Positions 33,032-45,991 of a stretch of DNA of 64,000 bases are shown here, piece after piece (positions within the stretch are counted from its first letter, which is position 1; each line of letters opens with the position of its first letter). The stretch is from Daphnia pulex. Its lineage: Eukaryota > Arthropoda > Branchiopoda > Diplostraca > Daphniidae. Where the stretch lies: NCBI RefSeq assembly GCF_021134715.1, contig NC_060017.1, forward strand, positions 2,542,001 through 2,606,000, written 5' to 3'. The position numbers and the translations under genes are program-made. The notes under the pieces are model-generated. The model had not been told where the DNA came from, did not search any database, and saw nothing but the letters and a program-made list of their open reading frames with translations.

Positions 33032-34278
33032 ATGTGGGATCAATCAGCAAGTAATAAATACAATTTTGTCAAGCTTTGTGTTATTAACTTTACATTCTTT
33101 CCATTACAGGCGATTTTGGAAATGGAACAATGGCCGGTGGTTTCTTTAATGCTGGAACTCCAGGAGGCACAGTTAATACTCCTGGAGAAAAGAAGGTTTG
33201 AAGACATTTTTAATATCTCATAGACATTTTCTCATGTTTGTTTCATTCACAGGGTGGAGCTCAACGGGCTCATAATATCATTCCAGTTAATATCAAAGAT
33301 ATATTGGATGAAATTGATGAAAAACTAAAGATAGAAGATACTGAAGCCCACATGGTATCCATATTTATCTTCACTTTGAGTTACATTTACTTATGATTTA
33401 CAACTTATCTCTTTTAGGTTACATTTGTAGGTACTGTCGAACAGATTGAATCCAAACAGACTAATGTTTCGTACACTGTAAGGGATGATACAGGTTCTAT
33501 TGAAGTTGTTCAGTGGATTGAGGGTGAAGGGGTATGTATTGTGTTCTGCATATGTTTTCACTCATTATTTATTCCAATTTATTTTTGCAGAATGTCCAAT
33601 CACCTTTTCAAGTTGTGGAAGGGAATTTTTGTCGAGTTGTTGGATCTATTAGACAGACACAGGATCGCCGTCACGTAATGGCATTTCGTGTTGCGAAACT
33701 AACAACTGCTAACGAAATAACAACCCACTTGCTAGAGACGCAATGGGTTCGTATGAAGTTGAGACAGATGAAGAGAAAAATGGTAATGAACAACTCAAAT
33801 GAATGCTTGAACAAAGGTAAATGATTTTTATTTATAAAGGGAGAAGGAACAGGACAATCAATGAATAACTCAGTGATGGGTGGTGGAATGACTGGGCCTT
33901 TAGCTTCTTCATCCTCAGCTACTTCCAATGTGGCAAACGGTATCATGTCAGGACTGTCATCTTTTCAATCTATGGTTTATACCATCATTCAGGTAGATTC
34001 ATTTGTCATCTATGTGATCAAATTCAAACAATAAAAAACCATGTTATTTTTAGGCAACAACAGCGGAAACCGGCATGGAAAAGTCGCAGATCTACAATTC
34101 TGTCAGAGGAAGAATGATCCCACGTGATGTAGAGTAAGTGTATTGATGTGGAAGACAAACATGTTTTCATTGATTTTAATTTAAATTTTTTATTAGTGCT
34201 GCTTTGGAATTCCTTTGTTCTGAGGGACATATTTACTCTACGGTGGACGAAGACCATTTCAAATCGACCGATAGCTAA
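33032..34278 (+). CDS. RPA2: Replication protein A 32 kDa subunit
   Basis: RPA2 is the middle subunit of the heterotrimer that binds single-stranded DNA in replication and repair in the nucleus. Exons are about 33032-33050, 33110-33196, 33253-33354, 33419-33531, 33591-33783, 33840-33991, 34054-34132 and 34198-34278. The N-terminus is Gly-rich ([20 protein letters not shown]). The OB-fold shows [34 protein letters not shown] and [17 protein letters not shown]. The C-terminal winged helix shows [19 protein letters not shown] and [19 protein letters not shown]. The total of about 270 residues is normal. The N-terminal tail has few Ser-Gln or Thr-Gln sites, unlike the heavily phosphorylated vertebrate tail. 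Confidence 0.96.
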
Positions 34279-34613
34279 ACAAGATTAAGATGTACTGTAC
34301 CTTCATTCTCATTAAATATCTACTAGAATAGATACATTATACTCAAAACTGTGTCGACTCAGTCTGCGGAATTTATCCTGAAGCTATTAATTCCAACTGT
34401 TTTGAAATGGTTCAGTTCTGTCTGTCTTTCAACATAAAAGCTTAAATCGTCTAAAATCCATCGGATCTACATCGGATAATTCATTTTCAGTATATTCAAA
34501 TATCAGGTACATAATGACCACGGATAACTGGATCATGTCTAATTGCTATGGCAAGTGTTTGTGATGCATTCGAAGTAAAATGTTATTTACATCATAGAAT
34601 GAAGACGTAAATG
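34279..34613. other. Intergenic space between convergent genes
   Basis: Downstream of RPA2 (+) and of the first symporter gene (-). An ATTAAA signal near 34310 could end RPA2 mRNA. Nothing else is supported. Confidence 0.5.
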
Positions 34614-37436
34614 TTAGGTATCAGGCAAATTTACTTCTATTATTGGTGATAATCTTCTTGGAAGTTCCCACAGTAATATCCCGTTTCGTTGCCTACGAAT
34701 AACCGTAGCGCCATCGGTTTCATCACTTGGTTGGAGTGCCGCTTTACTATGATAACATTATTGATTCAAAAATTAAAGCTAAACTCGCTAACATGTAGAA
34801 AATGTTTTGCTAAAGTTATCTTACTTTAATAGACGGTTATGATTTACTCGGTAAAGTAACTTGGGATTTAGTTTTGCAGGATCTTGCGGCTCAGACAAAA
34901 TGCTTCCAATGGTACCAATGATTAAGACGATCACCACGCTCAATACCGTGTACCACAAATACGAAATCCGTAAGAGCACAAATGCATCCGCTCTAGAATG
35001 GAATGAAATATCGCGTTAAGTTTCAAATTATTATCTAGAAACGGACTCATACTTTTGAATAAAAAAATGAACGGAAGGTGACCCAACGTCTGTTGAATTG
35101 AACGACGGGCAGTTATCTGTGATAAGTAGTTTCATTTGATCATTCGTAATTAGATTATTAGTTTTGGCAATTTGTGTGCTTATTCCCAGCAACATCATAA
35201 TTGCGAAAGATATAATGGCTCCAAATCCTGCTCCCTTTATAATCAACAATACAAGCAATAAGAAAAATAAAAGTGAAACGTAATAATGTAATACTTACAG
35301 TCGAATTAGACCATGGGACAAACATACCTAAACTAAAAACCCCTAAAATTATTCCTGCCATAGCGCCAAGAAAACTCAGAGAAGACTAAATCGAAATCGT
35401 TAAACGAAACTATTAATAATCGCCACATCAAAACTACTCATTTTGCGGTTTCTTACATCCAGTGAAATTTGAAACTTGGCAAAATATATGGCCACGCCAA
35501 ATGTGACACAGCCAAAGATGATTACGGTCATTTTGTTAACTAATGATGCTTTGCTATCCCGCATTATAGGGAAGGAAGGTCGAATTAGGTCTTCGAGAAC
35601 AACCAGCGAGACGGCATGTAAATTACTAGATAGAATACTACATTGAACAGTGAGAAATTGAATGTTATTGAATAAACTTCTACTGTATAGTTCTTTTCTA
35701 AAGAAATAACCTTGTAACCCCACTGAAAATTCCTGTTGCGAAAATTCCTACGTAATAAACATTTCGTCATTAATTTTTTAGGAAAAAGCAATGTGAAAGA
35801 CCAGTATACCTGGTAAACCCGGAAATTTCCTAATAGTTTGGATAACAAACAAAGGGAAGATCTCGTTCGAATTTTTAACAATCTATAGTGGAGAAATGGT
35901 AAGGTTGTTTGATTAAATTCAAGTAAGCGTATGTCATTTAGCATCTGAGTGAAATAAAATCTTCCTCACTTCGGCTTTCAAAGGAGCGCAGTCAAAGTAA
36001 AATGCATATGTAACAAGGCCTGTTAAGCAACAGAGAGAAATGATTCCTGCTAGTAAAAGGAAATTGATGCACTGCGATCTGAAAATAAACGTCAAAAGTC
36101 AAATTTACTTGAGAGAAGGATTTTCGTTCTGTTTTGAAATCACGTACATTCGTGCTTTATGAAGCGTTGGCAAAGCTAAGCATCGCTGAACAAACACTTG
36201 ATCCGTAGCGTACATAGATGTGAACAAGAAAAATCCTCCGATGGACAAAGACCAGACCTTAAAACATTTTGAAAACTTTGAAATTAAAATATTATTTCAA
36301 ATAATAAGGCATTTATGCATTAACTGTGTGACGAGTGGTAGGGTCGAAATCGAAGCTGCAAAAAAATAAAGGATTAAAATCCAACATTCAGTCGGATGCG
36401 AATGAAATTATCTACTTAAAGAATTCAATGCGGGACGAGTTGGCGTTCAGCAAAAAAACGTTTTCTAGACCACCGACGAGCATGACTCCTTTTACCAACA
36501 CAATAATTATTGATCCGTACATCATGCATAATTGGAAAGTGGCGGTCCATACTACAGCTTTGATACCGCCCTAAAATAAGTAGCAATAACTCATTATTTC
36601 TCATCAGAATAATTTACTGTACTTACAATAGCGGTGTAGAAGATGCACACAGCGAACATAATGCTGATTGAAACATTCTCTTGGAGTCCGGTCACTGAGC
36701 AGGTATACATGATAATTAATAAGAGGAAACCGAGTCCTCTGAAGGCAAAATTTTATATTCACCTTGTTTTAAAGCCAGTGATGGTCCATACACCATCACT
36801 GCCAAATAAAAAATCTGTTTAAATCCATACACGAAAAAAAATATTAATAACAACCGCCTTATTTCTATTTTGCATTTCTTATTGAAATACCGTTTTGAAA
36901 ATGTAGAGTATAGAAATTAACTGTCGTATAGTACAACTGAAGCGCATTTCAAGGTACTAAGAAAAAATTGACAGTATAAAACTTGCTCACTAAATAAATT
37001 ACAAGTTTACAATCTTATACTTGATGGATCGAGCCGTCAAGCTGAAGTTGGTGATAAAATGGTAAGTAGACATAAACGGATACTGGAATGGAGAGACCCG
37101 CGGCAACAATTATCCACCAGTACATCGATCCAGTTAGGTAAACATCTGTCGGTATGCCAAGCAAAGCTGAAGCCGATATTGAGCTGCATGAAAAGAAAGA
37201 TAAATCATCAGTCAAGAAATAAAGCTGTCAATTTAATAACACCTTGCTGTTAAAGACATGGCGATGGGAAAGATGCCTATTGTTTTTCTGCCAATTAGAT
37301 TGTCGGACGTTGAATTGCTTACGCCACGCCACGCGTAATACACGCCGATCACCATTGAAGAAAGCAAAGCGGCGATAAAAATCAAGTAATCACCTAAACT
37401 GAACGTTGCCTTTTGGAAAGATTCAAATCGATCCAT
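34614..37436 (-). CDS. Sodium-solute symporter, SLC5 family (copy A)
   Basis: SLC5-type symporters use the sodium gradient to import sugars, vitamins, iodide or monocarboxylates through the plasma membrane. About 13 short exons can be followed from MDRFESFQKATFSLGDYLIF (ATG 37436) to the C-terminus ending EVNLPDT. Recognisable parts include SSMVIGVYYAWRG, the substrate region SISASALLGIPTDVYLTGSM, YLEMRFSCTIRQLISILYIF, GGIKAVVWTATFQL, ATDQVFVQRCLALPTLHKAR, FPGLPGIFATGIFSGALSSN and VSLVVLEDLIRPSFP. This layout (LeuT fold, 13 or so helices) is closest in feel to the monocarboxylate and multivitamin transporters SMCT/SMVT. The real substrate cannot be read from the sequence. It is a tandem paralogue of the gene upstream at 38363-41068, in the same orientation. 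The cytosolic tail is short. Confidence 0.92.
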
Positions 37437-38362
37437 ATCTGTGTCTCACTCTAACGCAATGAAAATTATAAATTAAAGTAGCGGCAACGAACCGTAACGA
37501 TTTTCAAACTAGTTAATATTGACGTTGAACGTACCACACCGTAACGCGTAACTCTGTTTTAGTGCGGTTTAAACACTGGTAATAAACAATCAAACAGTCC
37601 GAGACAACTGCGTTTTAGATAGTGTACGAGTTTTGATCGTAAAACATGGTCAAACCAAATGGACAAAAATGTTAACTTGGTTCGATGGAGACTTCAATGA
37701 GTCAATTCTTTGCAACGCTGTTGTTCGCCTTGACCGTGTTGATTAGAAAGGAGGCTCACAAGAGTTGTCCCACAAAAAAGAGTTTGTCATATCACGGTCA
37801 GCTGGTTTAGGCAGCAAAAAAGCTTTGGAAACAAACAACTTTTTTTAAAGAAAAAAAAATAGCTCTGTCCGCACTAGAAATAATAATACAAAACGCGCAA
37901 TGTAGTACTCAGGTTTCTCGCCATTTCCTTAGCGCATCCATTTTCATGAATAAATTATCTTTTCACATTAAGGCGTAGATGATTTAAACAGTTATTTTTA
38001 AAAAGAATTGCGAGAGAAAAGAAAAGAAATAAAACGGGTTTATAAAAGTCGAGTTAAAACGTTTTCTAAGGATAAAATCACTATGATTTACGGTTTTCTA
38101 CTCTTGAGCGTACCTCAATATTGGAAGACAGAAGGCCGCTGCGAGCGCCTTACTTTGGCAGGCTGAGTTTAAAATGTTGCAAAGGTCTGTGGTCCGACAT
38201 AAAAACTGGAAGTGTAGCCTTCATTCCTTATTCAAAAGGACTAGACTGACAATTGTGAAGGTCACTATTGATTGAAGGAGATGAATTATGGTTTGGGGCA
38301 AAAGTGTTAACTCATAAGGAGTGCATAATCCAAGGTTTCACTGAAAGGTCAAACTATAAAAT
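37437..38362. other. Spacer between the two symporter genes
   Basis: It should hold the promoter of copy A and the 3' end of copy B. No TATA box could be assigned with confidence and no other gene is seen. Confidence 0.5.
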
Positions 38363-41068
38363 TCATTCTAGTTCAATGTCATCAGTTTTGGGGTCCGAAG
38401 GCAACTCTCCAGCCTTCTGGAAATAGAAAAAAAAATCGTTATTCATAATTCGTACCACAAATGAAATTACACCGCAATTATTACTGAACACGTATTTACT
38501 TTGCTCGATCGAAAACAGTTGCTGAATTTGCAAAGAAGTTTGGGGTCAAGTTTTTGAGGATTTTGTGGTCCGGATAAAAAGCTGACTATTGTCCCGAGGA
38601 TCAGCACAATCAACATTCCTATCATTGTGTACCACAGGTACGAAATCTTCCATAAAACAAATACAGAATCGGCTTCATTCCTGATCAGGATAACAGAAAC
38701 ATATTAAATTTTTCAAGTCAGAAAAAAAAATACCCTTACATCGATCCATTGCTTATTGCAGCGCTCGCGGTTGAATTGAGTAGTGGACAACTGTCGGTTC
38801 TCAACAATTTCAATTGATTGTGACTTAGTCCACGCGATTTTGCAATTTGAGATCCTATTCCAAGCCACATCATCGTTGCAAATGATGCTAATAAACCGAA
38901 ACCGGCTCCCTTAAGAAAAACAAAAAAAAAAAAATATCGCAATCATAAATTATCAATTACGTCATAGGCGAAACTTACGATTGAATTGGCTTGCGGAACG
39001 AACATACCCAAGCTAAAGACCCCTATGGTTGCTCCGTTGACGGCTCCGTTAAAGCTGAGAGTAGCCTATTATCACATTCGCGGGTATTAATGATAAGATT
39101 TGAAATTCGCTTAATACTAGAACATAAAAAAATTATTACATCCAAGATAGTCTGGACTTGTGAGACGAGAAGAACCATTCCGAAGTTTATACATCCGAAT
39201 AAAATTGCTACCCCTTTAGTGATCTTAGTGGCAGTTTGATCTTCAATGAGTGGAAAGAAAGGCCGAATAAAATCCTCCAGCACGATTAGAGCTACAGAAT
39301 TCAAACCACTTGACAAAGAACTATTAAGAAGAAAACTGCGTAAGTAAAACAGTGGTAAATCAATATTTAAGGAGAATTAGTTAAGACCTTAATGCGCCAG
39401 AGAAAACACCTGCGACGAATAGGCCAGGCAAACCAGGTAAACTTCCAACGGTGTCCATGACGAATAAAGGCATGATCTGGTCAGCTTTCTCAATAACCTG
39501 TCAACGTTATACGATTAAAATGGCTTACTTACTCTCAATGATAAAAGTGTACTCACTTTGGATGTTAAAGGATCGCAATCAAAGTATTTGGCGTATACAA
39601 TCATACCACCGAAACAAGCAAGGCCAACGATTCCAGCAGCTGCAACTAAATTACACCACATGGATCTGTAGTTAAGAGCAAAAATGAAGTACCCACATTA
39701 AGTTGATATGTCGATTTGTATAGTACATTTGTGCTCTGGGTAACGTTGGCATAGCCAGAAAACGCTGAACGATGGACTGATCCGTTCCGTAAAAAGATGT
39801 CCAATAAAAGAAACCTCCAATAACCAAAGACCAAATCTAAATAGGGGGGAAAATATGAGAAATGTAATAATCCGATAGGGAGATGAGTCGATCCACCTTA
39901 CCGTATGGCGGGTCGTAGGATCGAAGTCAATGCTAAATGAATAATATCAACTCGTTAATAAATGAACCAAAAGACATGGACATAATTTTGTCTATTACTT
40001 AAAAAATTCTGTGCGAGATGAATTAAAATTGCGCTGCCAAACCGTATCGAGTCCTCCTATGTCCATGCTTCCCTTGACAAGTACCGTAATAAAGGAACCA
40101 TACATGACAAATATTTGTAAAGTGTCAGTCCAGACAACTGCTTTAAGTCCACCCTGAAAAGTAACGAGATTTGAGTTTACAGTGAAACAGATTTATAACT
40201 AAAATATTTACAAGAGCAGTATAGAAGGTACAGACACTTAGCATAACTCCAACGGAGATGTAAACATTGATTCCGGTTACTGCATACATATTAAAAAAAT
40301 AAAAAAAAAAACATCCTCCAAATGAATTTTTTTTCAAAAAGAATTGAATGCAATCATTTTTGTAAAATACCTTGTTTCAAGGCCAATGACGGCGCATACA
40401 CTATGATGGCCATATAAAACAACTATTTTCAAATATTAAAATCATCATGATATGACGTGATTCCAACATATAAAACCAAACACAAGTTTATACTTTATAG
40501 TACCTGTTTGACGATATAAAGGAAGGAAGCGATGCGCCTCACTATGTGATTGAATCGTAATTCAAGATACTAAATTCAAATAGGATTAACCCGGTTTTTA
40601 AATGTATAGTTTTTTTGTTTTTTTAAATAATAAAGCGGAAAAACCTGATTAGCTGAAACGACCTGAAGACGATGAAACATGGATAGATAGAGGTAACCGG
40701 TAGCTGGAGTACAAAGGAACATAGCCAATGGCATCCAAAAATACATGGTGCCTGTGAGGTACACATCAGCTGGAGTTCCTAATAATGTCGTCCCCGAAAT
40801 GGAACTGTGGGACCGCGATAACAGAAGAAACACCATAAAATAAGATTTAATTGGATTCTAACACATTGGCTTACCTTGCAGCCAAAGACATTGCGATGGG
40901 GAATATACCCATGCTCTTCCCTCCCATCAAATATTCGGAGGTAGAGTTACTGCCTCGCCAAGCGTGATAGACACCAATGAGTAACGACATCAGTAAGGTT
41001 GAAGTGAAGAGTAAATAATCCGCCCAGCCGAATAACAGCTCATTTTTAGATTTTGAGGTCTCCTCCAT
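38363..41068 (-). CDS. Sodium-solute symporter, SLC5 family (copy B)
   Basis: This is a full-length paralogue of the adjacent copy A. It starts METSKSKNELL-like (exact start MEETSKSKNELLFGWADYLL at 41068) and ends KAGELPSDPKTDDIELE at 38363. Matching parts are LIGVYHAWRGSNSTSEYLM, GKSMGIFPIAMSLAA, SISGTTLLGTPADVYLTGTM, YLELRFNHIVRRIASFLYIV, LPGLPGLFVAGVFSGAL-like sequence near 39420 and NSVALIVLEDFIRPFFP. SISGTTLLGTPADVY is nearer the SMCT/SMVT consensus than the corresponding stretch of copy A. Exon boundaries correspond between the copies, so they arose by tandem gene duplication. The C-terminal tail differs completely: acidic here, basic in copy A. The substrate is unknown; monocarboxylate or vitamin is a guess from family resemblance. 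Confidence 0.92.
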
Positions 41069-42308
41069 TGTTTGAAGACGATCAAGAATGGCACGATGTG
41101 TACGGTTTGGTGGTCAGTGTGTTACTGCCGAATTTATCCTTTCTACTCCGTTGAGCTCTTCACAGTCTCATCTTACAATAAAATCAAACAAAAAATAAGA
41201 TAAATTCCACTAATAATAAACTAGTAAATAAAAAGAAAAAGAGGGATGTTACTATGCTATCGCATTAATAGCGTTTCCGGCCGACCAACAGTCTGCCGTT
41301 TGTATACAATATTTGTTATACATGCAGTGTAATAGACTGATTGCACACAGCAGGCAGACAACACAGTTTCTGGTTTCTCCTGACCCAGTTTGTAGCAATT
41401 CAAACTGCAATTCAATGGAAGCGCATCATTTTCATATTGGATGAACGCCAACTATAGATAAATAAACAAATGTGATTTTTGCCATAGTAAACATATTCAA
41501 ATTCCAAACCTTTTTTTTCCAATTCCGTTTCGCTATCAAATGCTTTATCTATTAAACTGTAAAAATAAATTTAAAGAAAAATGGCGGGTTCAATAAATCC
41601 ATTTGAAAACTTTGTTGTATAAGGAAATGCGTTACGTCGGTCCCTTTGTCCATATTTGCCGTCTTATCCAAGCGAACAACACAAAACCGGACTCTTGCGA
41701 CGAGCAGAACCGAGAAGAATTTGTGGAACGCATCTGATCGTCTTCATGGCTTACAGCTCGCAGGTGTTCGTGCAATGCATTTTGGAATACATTATAGTCT
41801 AAAAGCTCAGATGTATCTACGTTCTTTGAACAAAAATATATTTAGTCAATCTACTCATAAAAGTAATACTGGAATTTAATTTTAAGAAAATACAAAGCGG
41901 GATTGTTGCACAATAACGACAATTATTGCTGATAATTTCCTTCCTACATCAATGCTTTCTTCAATTTGATTTTCTTTATACATCAGACTTCTAAATGTGA
42001 TTAGTCTATAGCCAAATCCAACGCTTTCTACGACTATCGAAGAAACTTCCGCTTACCAAAACTGAAACCGGAGATATATTTTTTAGTATGCAATAACTAT
42101 ATAACTTACCTCGGTTGTGTTGGTTTCTTTGGTGCGGTTACATTGTCGAAGTCAACTCCTAACCAGACAGGGCGAAAAGGGTTCGCGCAGACTGATCAAC
42201 TAGTCCATCGTTTGGAAATTCGTCATTGTGGCGGGAAAAGAAACCTTAGAGAAGGATTATGAAATAAAACAATGAGTAAGTGGGCAAGGCCGTCTTTACT
42301 GTGAGTAA
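41069..42308. other. Intergenic region, no supported gene
   Basis: Short open frames occur, including a Cys-containing minus-strand stretch at 41257-41457 preceded by an acceptor-like CTATAG. I could not join it to an in-frame neighbouring exon. The region should contain the promoter of symporter copy B. Confidence 0.4.
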
Positions 42309-42354
42309 TATAAAATAGATAAGTGTAGTTCCTGTATGAATAAAAACATCAGTC
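42309..42354 (+). promoter_or_regulatory. TATA box and initiator of secreted protein gene 1
   Basis: TATAAAA at 42309-42315 is followed by an arthropod initiator-like TCAGTC at 42349-42354. The spacing is slightly long, so transcription may start a little before the TCAGTC. The start codon is at 42447. Confidence 0.6.
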
Positions 42355-42446
42355 ACTGCTTATCAGCAATTGCATCAGGTACTCACTAGAACTCTAGGAT
42401 TGCGCTGCAGTTTGAATATTTCCGCCACCATTCAAAAATTGAAAGC

Positions 42447-43205
42447 ATGCAGCTCAAGTTTTACGCAGTTTTCGGTTTACTTTTGTTTTCCATCGTGTTT
42501 GAAGACCATACAGTCGGTGGTCAGCAGCAAGAAAACGACAAAGTTGATTCAAATGCCATCGGACATCGTCGTGTGCCCCGATCCCTTTTACTAGTAAAAA
42601 CGGCGGTTGTAGCTGGAGCCATTGGAATAATCGCTGGCCTCATCATTGGCCATAAGAAATCCAGGGAGAAAAATCACATTCAATCTTGGGGTCATCACCA
42701 CCATTATAGAAGGAGATCAATCAGTGACAGCAGTAACGAAACTGGTTCTGTCACTTCGAAATACGACGATTCTGAGCTGCTAAGAGCCGCTAAAATTTTA
42801 GATCAACTTGGTTGTGGTGGTCGCCTTGTCTGTGAACTACATCAGCAAAGGAAAGAGGATCTCAATGAAACTGGGCGCAAAATCATTCAACTATTCGAGT
42901 AAGTAAAAATATTCAAACTTTTACTAAAACAATGCCAAACAAAAACTCTGGCATGCAACTTGACAAAATAATTCAACAAAATATTTTACAAATTAAAAAT
43001 TATCTGTTTTTGTAGCGAGAAACAACCCCCTACAATTGAACAATTAAAGACGGACTCGAAAGCAGCTTTCCGGTATGCAGCTTTTGTCGGAGCAAGTGTT
43101 CCTAAAGATTTGAAAATCTGTTCTCATCTGTTTCCAAAATGTCCCATAACCACAGAGGCTGTTGCACATGCATTTAATAATCCAACTGTTGTTAAAAGCG
43201 TTTAA
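42447..43205 (+). CDS. Small secreted four-cysteine protein 1
   Basis: Exons 42447-42898 and 43016-43205 join in phase (codon split GA/C) to give about 213 residues. The N-terminus is a clear signal peptide (MQLKFYAVFGLLLFSIVF). A basic site (GHRRVPRS) that could be cut by furin-like proteases follows, then a hydrophobic stretch (TAVVAGAIGIIAGLIIGHKK) and a His/Arg-rich segment. The conserved C-terminal part reads LGCGGRLVCELHQQ, later FRYAAFVGASVPKDLKICSH and FPKCP. Its cysteines pair in pattern with those of the paralogue at 45992-46690, with about 35-40 percent similarity by eye. It recalls uncharacterised secreted proteins of insects with a Cys-x-Arg-Leu-x-Cys-Glu-Leu core. The function is unknown. 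The hydrophobic stretch could make it membrane-bound instead of secreted. Confidence 0.8.
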
Positions 43206-45872
43206 TAATAATTTTAGGTTCCGAAAGCGACAAGAGTTATTAATAACATCTATCGGTATTCGTCACGATAGCAGGATAAGATTAATACAAAAGAACCTAA
43301 TCTAATACAATCAAACCTACGAGACCGCCCGCAATTCCTAAATGCAGCTCATGTTATATTAGTCCTTACGAAAAGATCGTTAACGTTATTATTGTTTGAA
43401 TAATTATGGTTACTTGAGCCTGTGTTTTCCAGTGGGTTTGAGCGCCCCACCTATGGTATGTACCTGTTGGAGGCCGAACCCCTGCAGCTACAGAACCACG
43501 AATATACGTAATCATGAATGATTCAAACATTGTGCTATGTTTTGTTTTGGGTTTTTTTCCTTCAGACTAAATTTACATATTTTTTTTTCTTTCTGCATAA
43601 CGCCATTGAAAATTACAGAAATTTGTCCGAAGTAAATTTGGTCCTGGCGTCGCTATATTCAGCCAAGCATTCAAATTAGTACTTGGCTGCCTGTTAAATT
43701 TTCCCTTTACTCGGTCATCGTTACAACAATTCCATTTTGAAGTAGCCAAAGTAGCTCTTCTTTCTTTTTTATTATTTTGTACAAAGAATTTACGACATTG
43801 AAAGGAATTTGATTACGTAACCAATAACAGGTATGAACTATGGTAACAAAACCAAAAGAATTTCATGCAAAAAAAAATCGTATACACCCTATGTGTATAG
43901 TAGAACATCTTCTAGCAAAAATGGGAAAGTGAAAATTGCGCTTTACCAACTGTCTGCGCTAGCCGAAATAGTGAAACGCATCATTTCGCGATTTCACTCG
44001 CTATGATGTAATAAAGCAATACTTGCAACACGGGAAAAGGAAATGTTAGGATGTGCACATTTTAGCCAGACGTGTACCAAACTGACGTGAGAAAATTAAG
44101 GGGGGTGCAAAACACTGCACTTGACAAGGAAGCAGCAATCCTAAGTGGAATGGCCAGAGGCGGTTGTCGGTACCTTCTACGTCTAAAAAAGTGATTAGAT
44201 TCACCACCATTTCTATTATTGGACTATTGTCATTCACGAAATAGAAAGAGTTGCTTTCGCAATCCTGTGCGGACGCGTACATGAAAATTTGTTTCGATTT
44301 TACGAAACAATGATGATGTCCATGTAAGGTTGCGTGCACCTTTAAATTATCTGAATCTGACTACAAAAAAAAAATGAGATGCAAGAGCTGAGCTAGTGTT
44401 TTTGCAGGAGACTAATGAGTACCTTGGAGAGAATAAAATAAACCGGAGGTAGAACAGACGGTCCTTTTTTTTCATTTAATTCTAACCTGAGGGTTTTCTT
44501 ACTTCCAGATAATAATTTTGAGTGACGTTCCTGTCTGCTTACAAGGGAAAGTACAATATAAAAAATGGAAATCTTTATCTCGGATGAGGCAAATGACGAT
44601 CCAAGTCCTTGACTGGAAAATCTCAACAACGGAAAAAGTACAGAGTGAAATTAATTCAATTCATATCGCTTGTCAAATTCACGCATTCTTTCAACTCGAC
44701 TCCTAGAAAGACTATTTAAAAAGCCTTTCAGGTGAATCAACTACGCAGAATGATCTAAGACGACAAGGGCCGAAACGAATCGAAAAACAAGTTTTCTCTT
44801 TGGCCCAACAACCACAACGTAAGTGCATTTGAAATTTATAAATTTGATGACCAACAGGCGACCGATTTCGTGGATGATCGAATTCCTCTGCGTCGTGGAA
44901 CGTCATCATCATCTACCAATCTGTCGATTTCTCTTTTTTTCCACCCAACTTTCGAAAATAAGTGACCTTGTCAGATAACACTAAAAATAGGTTAGTGCCA
45001 ACATCCAGCAGATGTAGGCCCATATTTAAGAAAAAATTTATCGGGTAATTACATTATCTGATGAGAAAGTCTCTACCTGATATTAGATCGAGATAATTTG
45101 CGATGACCGACGGACGTGAAAGAAGCACACAGACCAATGACGCCGTTATTTATGGTTCTCAAACAATTTTGAAGAGGAAAGAGTAAACGGCGTAATGCAA
45201 TGAGCAACCCAAGGCCGAAGCGCACGCAATGGGAAATCCCCTTTTGTTTGATATCGCATTCGAACATATTTGAAGTGTACAAAGGAACGTAATGAGATCA
45301 ATGCCGTATTTAAATATCAAGGCTTAGACATAACCACAAATCAAATCCACGAAGACGAGTAATGACGTTTTATCCAGTCGAATGTACAACGAAAAAGACG
45401 TCCTTGCAGAGTACGCGGTTGGAATGGCTTGTAAACATAACGAAACGCAATAGGCCACAAGAGCTATCAAATATTCCCACCACTGCGAGTTATTTCTCTC
45501 TTAATTTCTTCAGAGTATTTATCTTTTTCATAAGAATCAACAAAAGTATTTTAGGCGCACAAGGTGACGGCTGGGTTAAATCAACGATGACAAAACCAAT
45601 AATAGAATTGAGAAATTCGAATTGAATGCGTTTTTTTTTTTTTTTAATTCCTTTCAAGCGCCTCGAGTGATTCGGGTTTCATAAAGGGCTAGCCTACGGT
45701 GCGTTACTCCGAAGAGGTGCGTTGTTATCATAGCTCACGTTACGCGGCGAATCAGGCAAGGTCGCGTTAAAAAAGCTCAAGTTACGCGACTGAATATCTG
45801 GCACAAGACCACAACATGAGAATGAATTTTGCGCACCCAGAAGAGGATTAAAAATTGGACAAGGTCTTGAGC
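43206..45872. other. Gap between the two secreted-protein genes
   Basis: Over 2.6 kb without a supported gene. Several open frames of 60-100 codons occur on both strands, but none has recognisable motifs, a good start context or matching splice sites. The 3' end presumably carries control sequence for secreted protein gene 2. Confidence 0.45.
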
Positions 45873-45880
45873 TTATATAA
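45873..45880 (+). promoter_or_regulatory. TATA box of secreted protein gene 2
   Basis: TATATAAA lies about 30 bp before a likely transcription start near 45903 and 112 bp before the start codon at 45992. The same arrangement in the paralogue supports strongly regulated, perhaps tissue-specific expression of both. Confidence 0.65.
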
Positions 45881-45991
45881 AGAGTCCCGACTGAGTTCCA
45901 CGACATAGCACACACTCTCAGTTTCTGATCAACTTCGGTGCCCATTCCATCACCCTCTATCCAAAATTCAGATTCCCAAATAGATAGTACC

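Noticed and set aside
41257-41457. Cys-containing minus-strand exon-like frame with an acceptor-like site
   Set aside because: The nearest upstream candidate exon joins in the wrong phase and gives an early stop, so I could not build a gene.
44046-44339. Minus-strand frame of 97 codons between the secreted-protein genes
   Set aside because: No signal peptide, motif or conserved pattern; frames of this length are expected by chance here.
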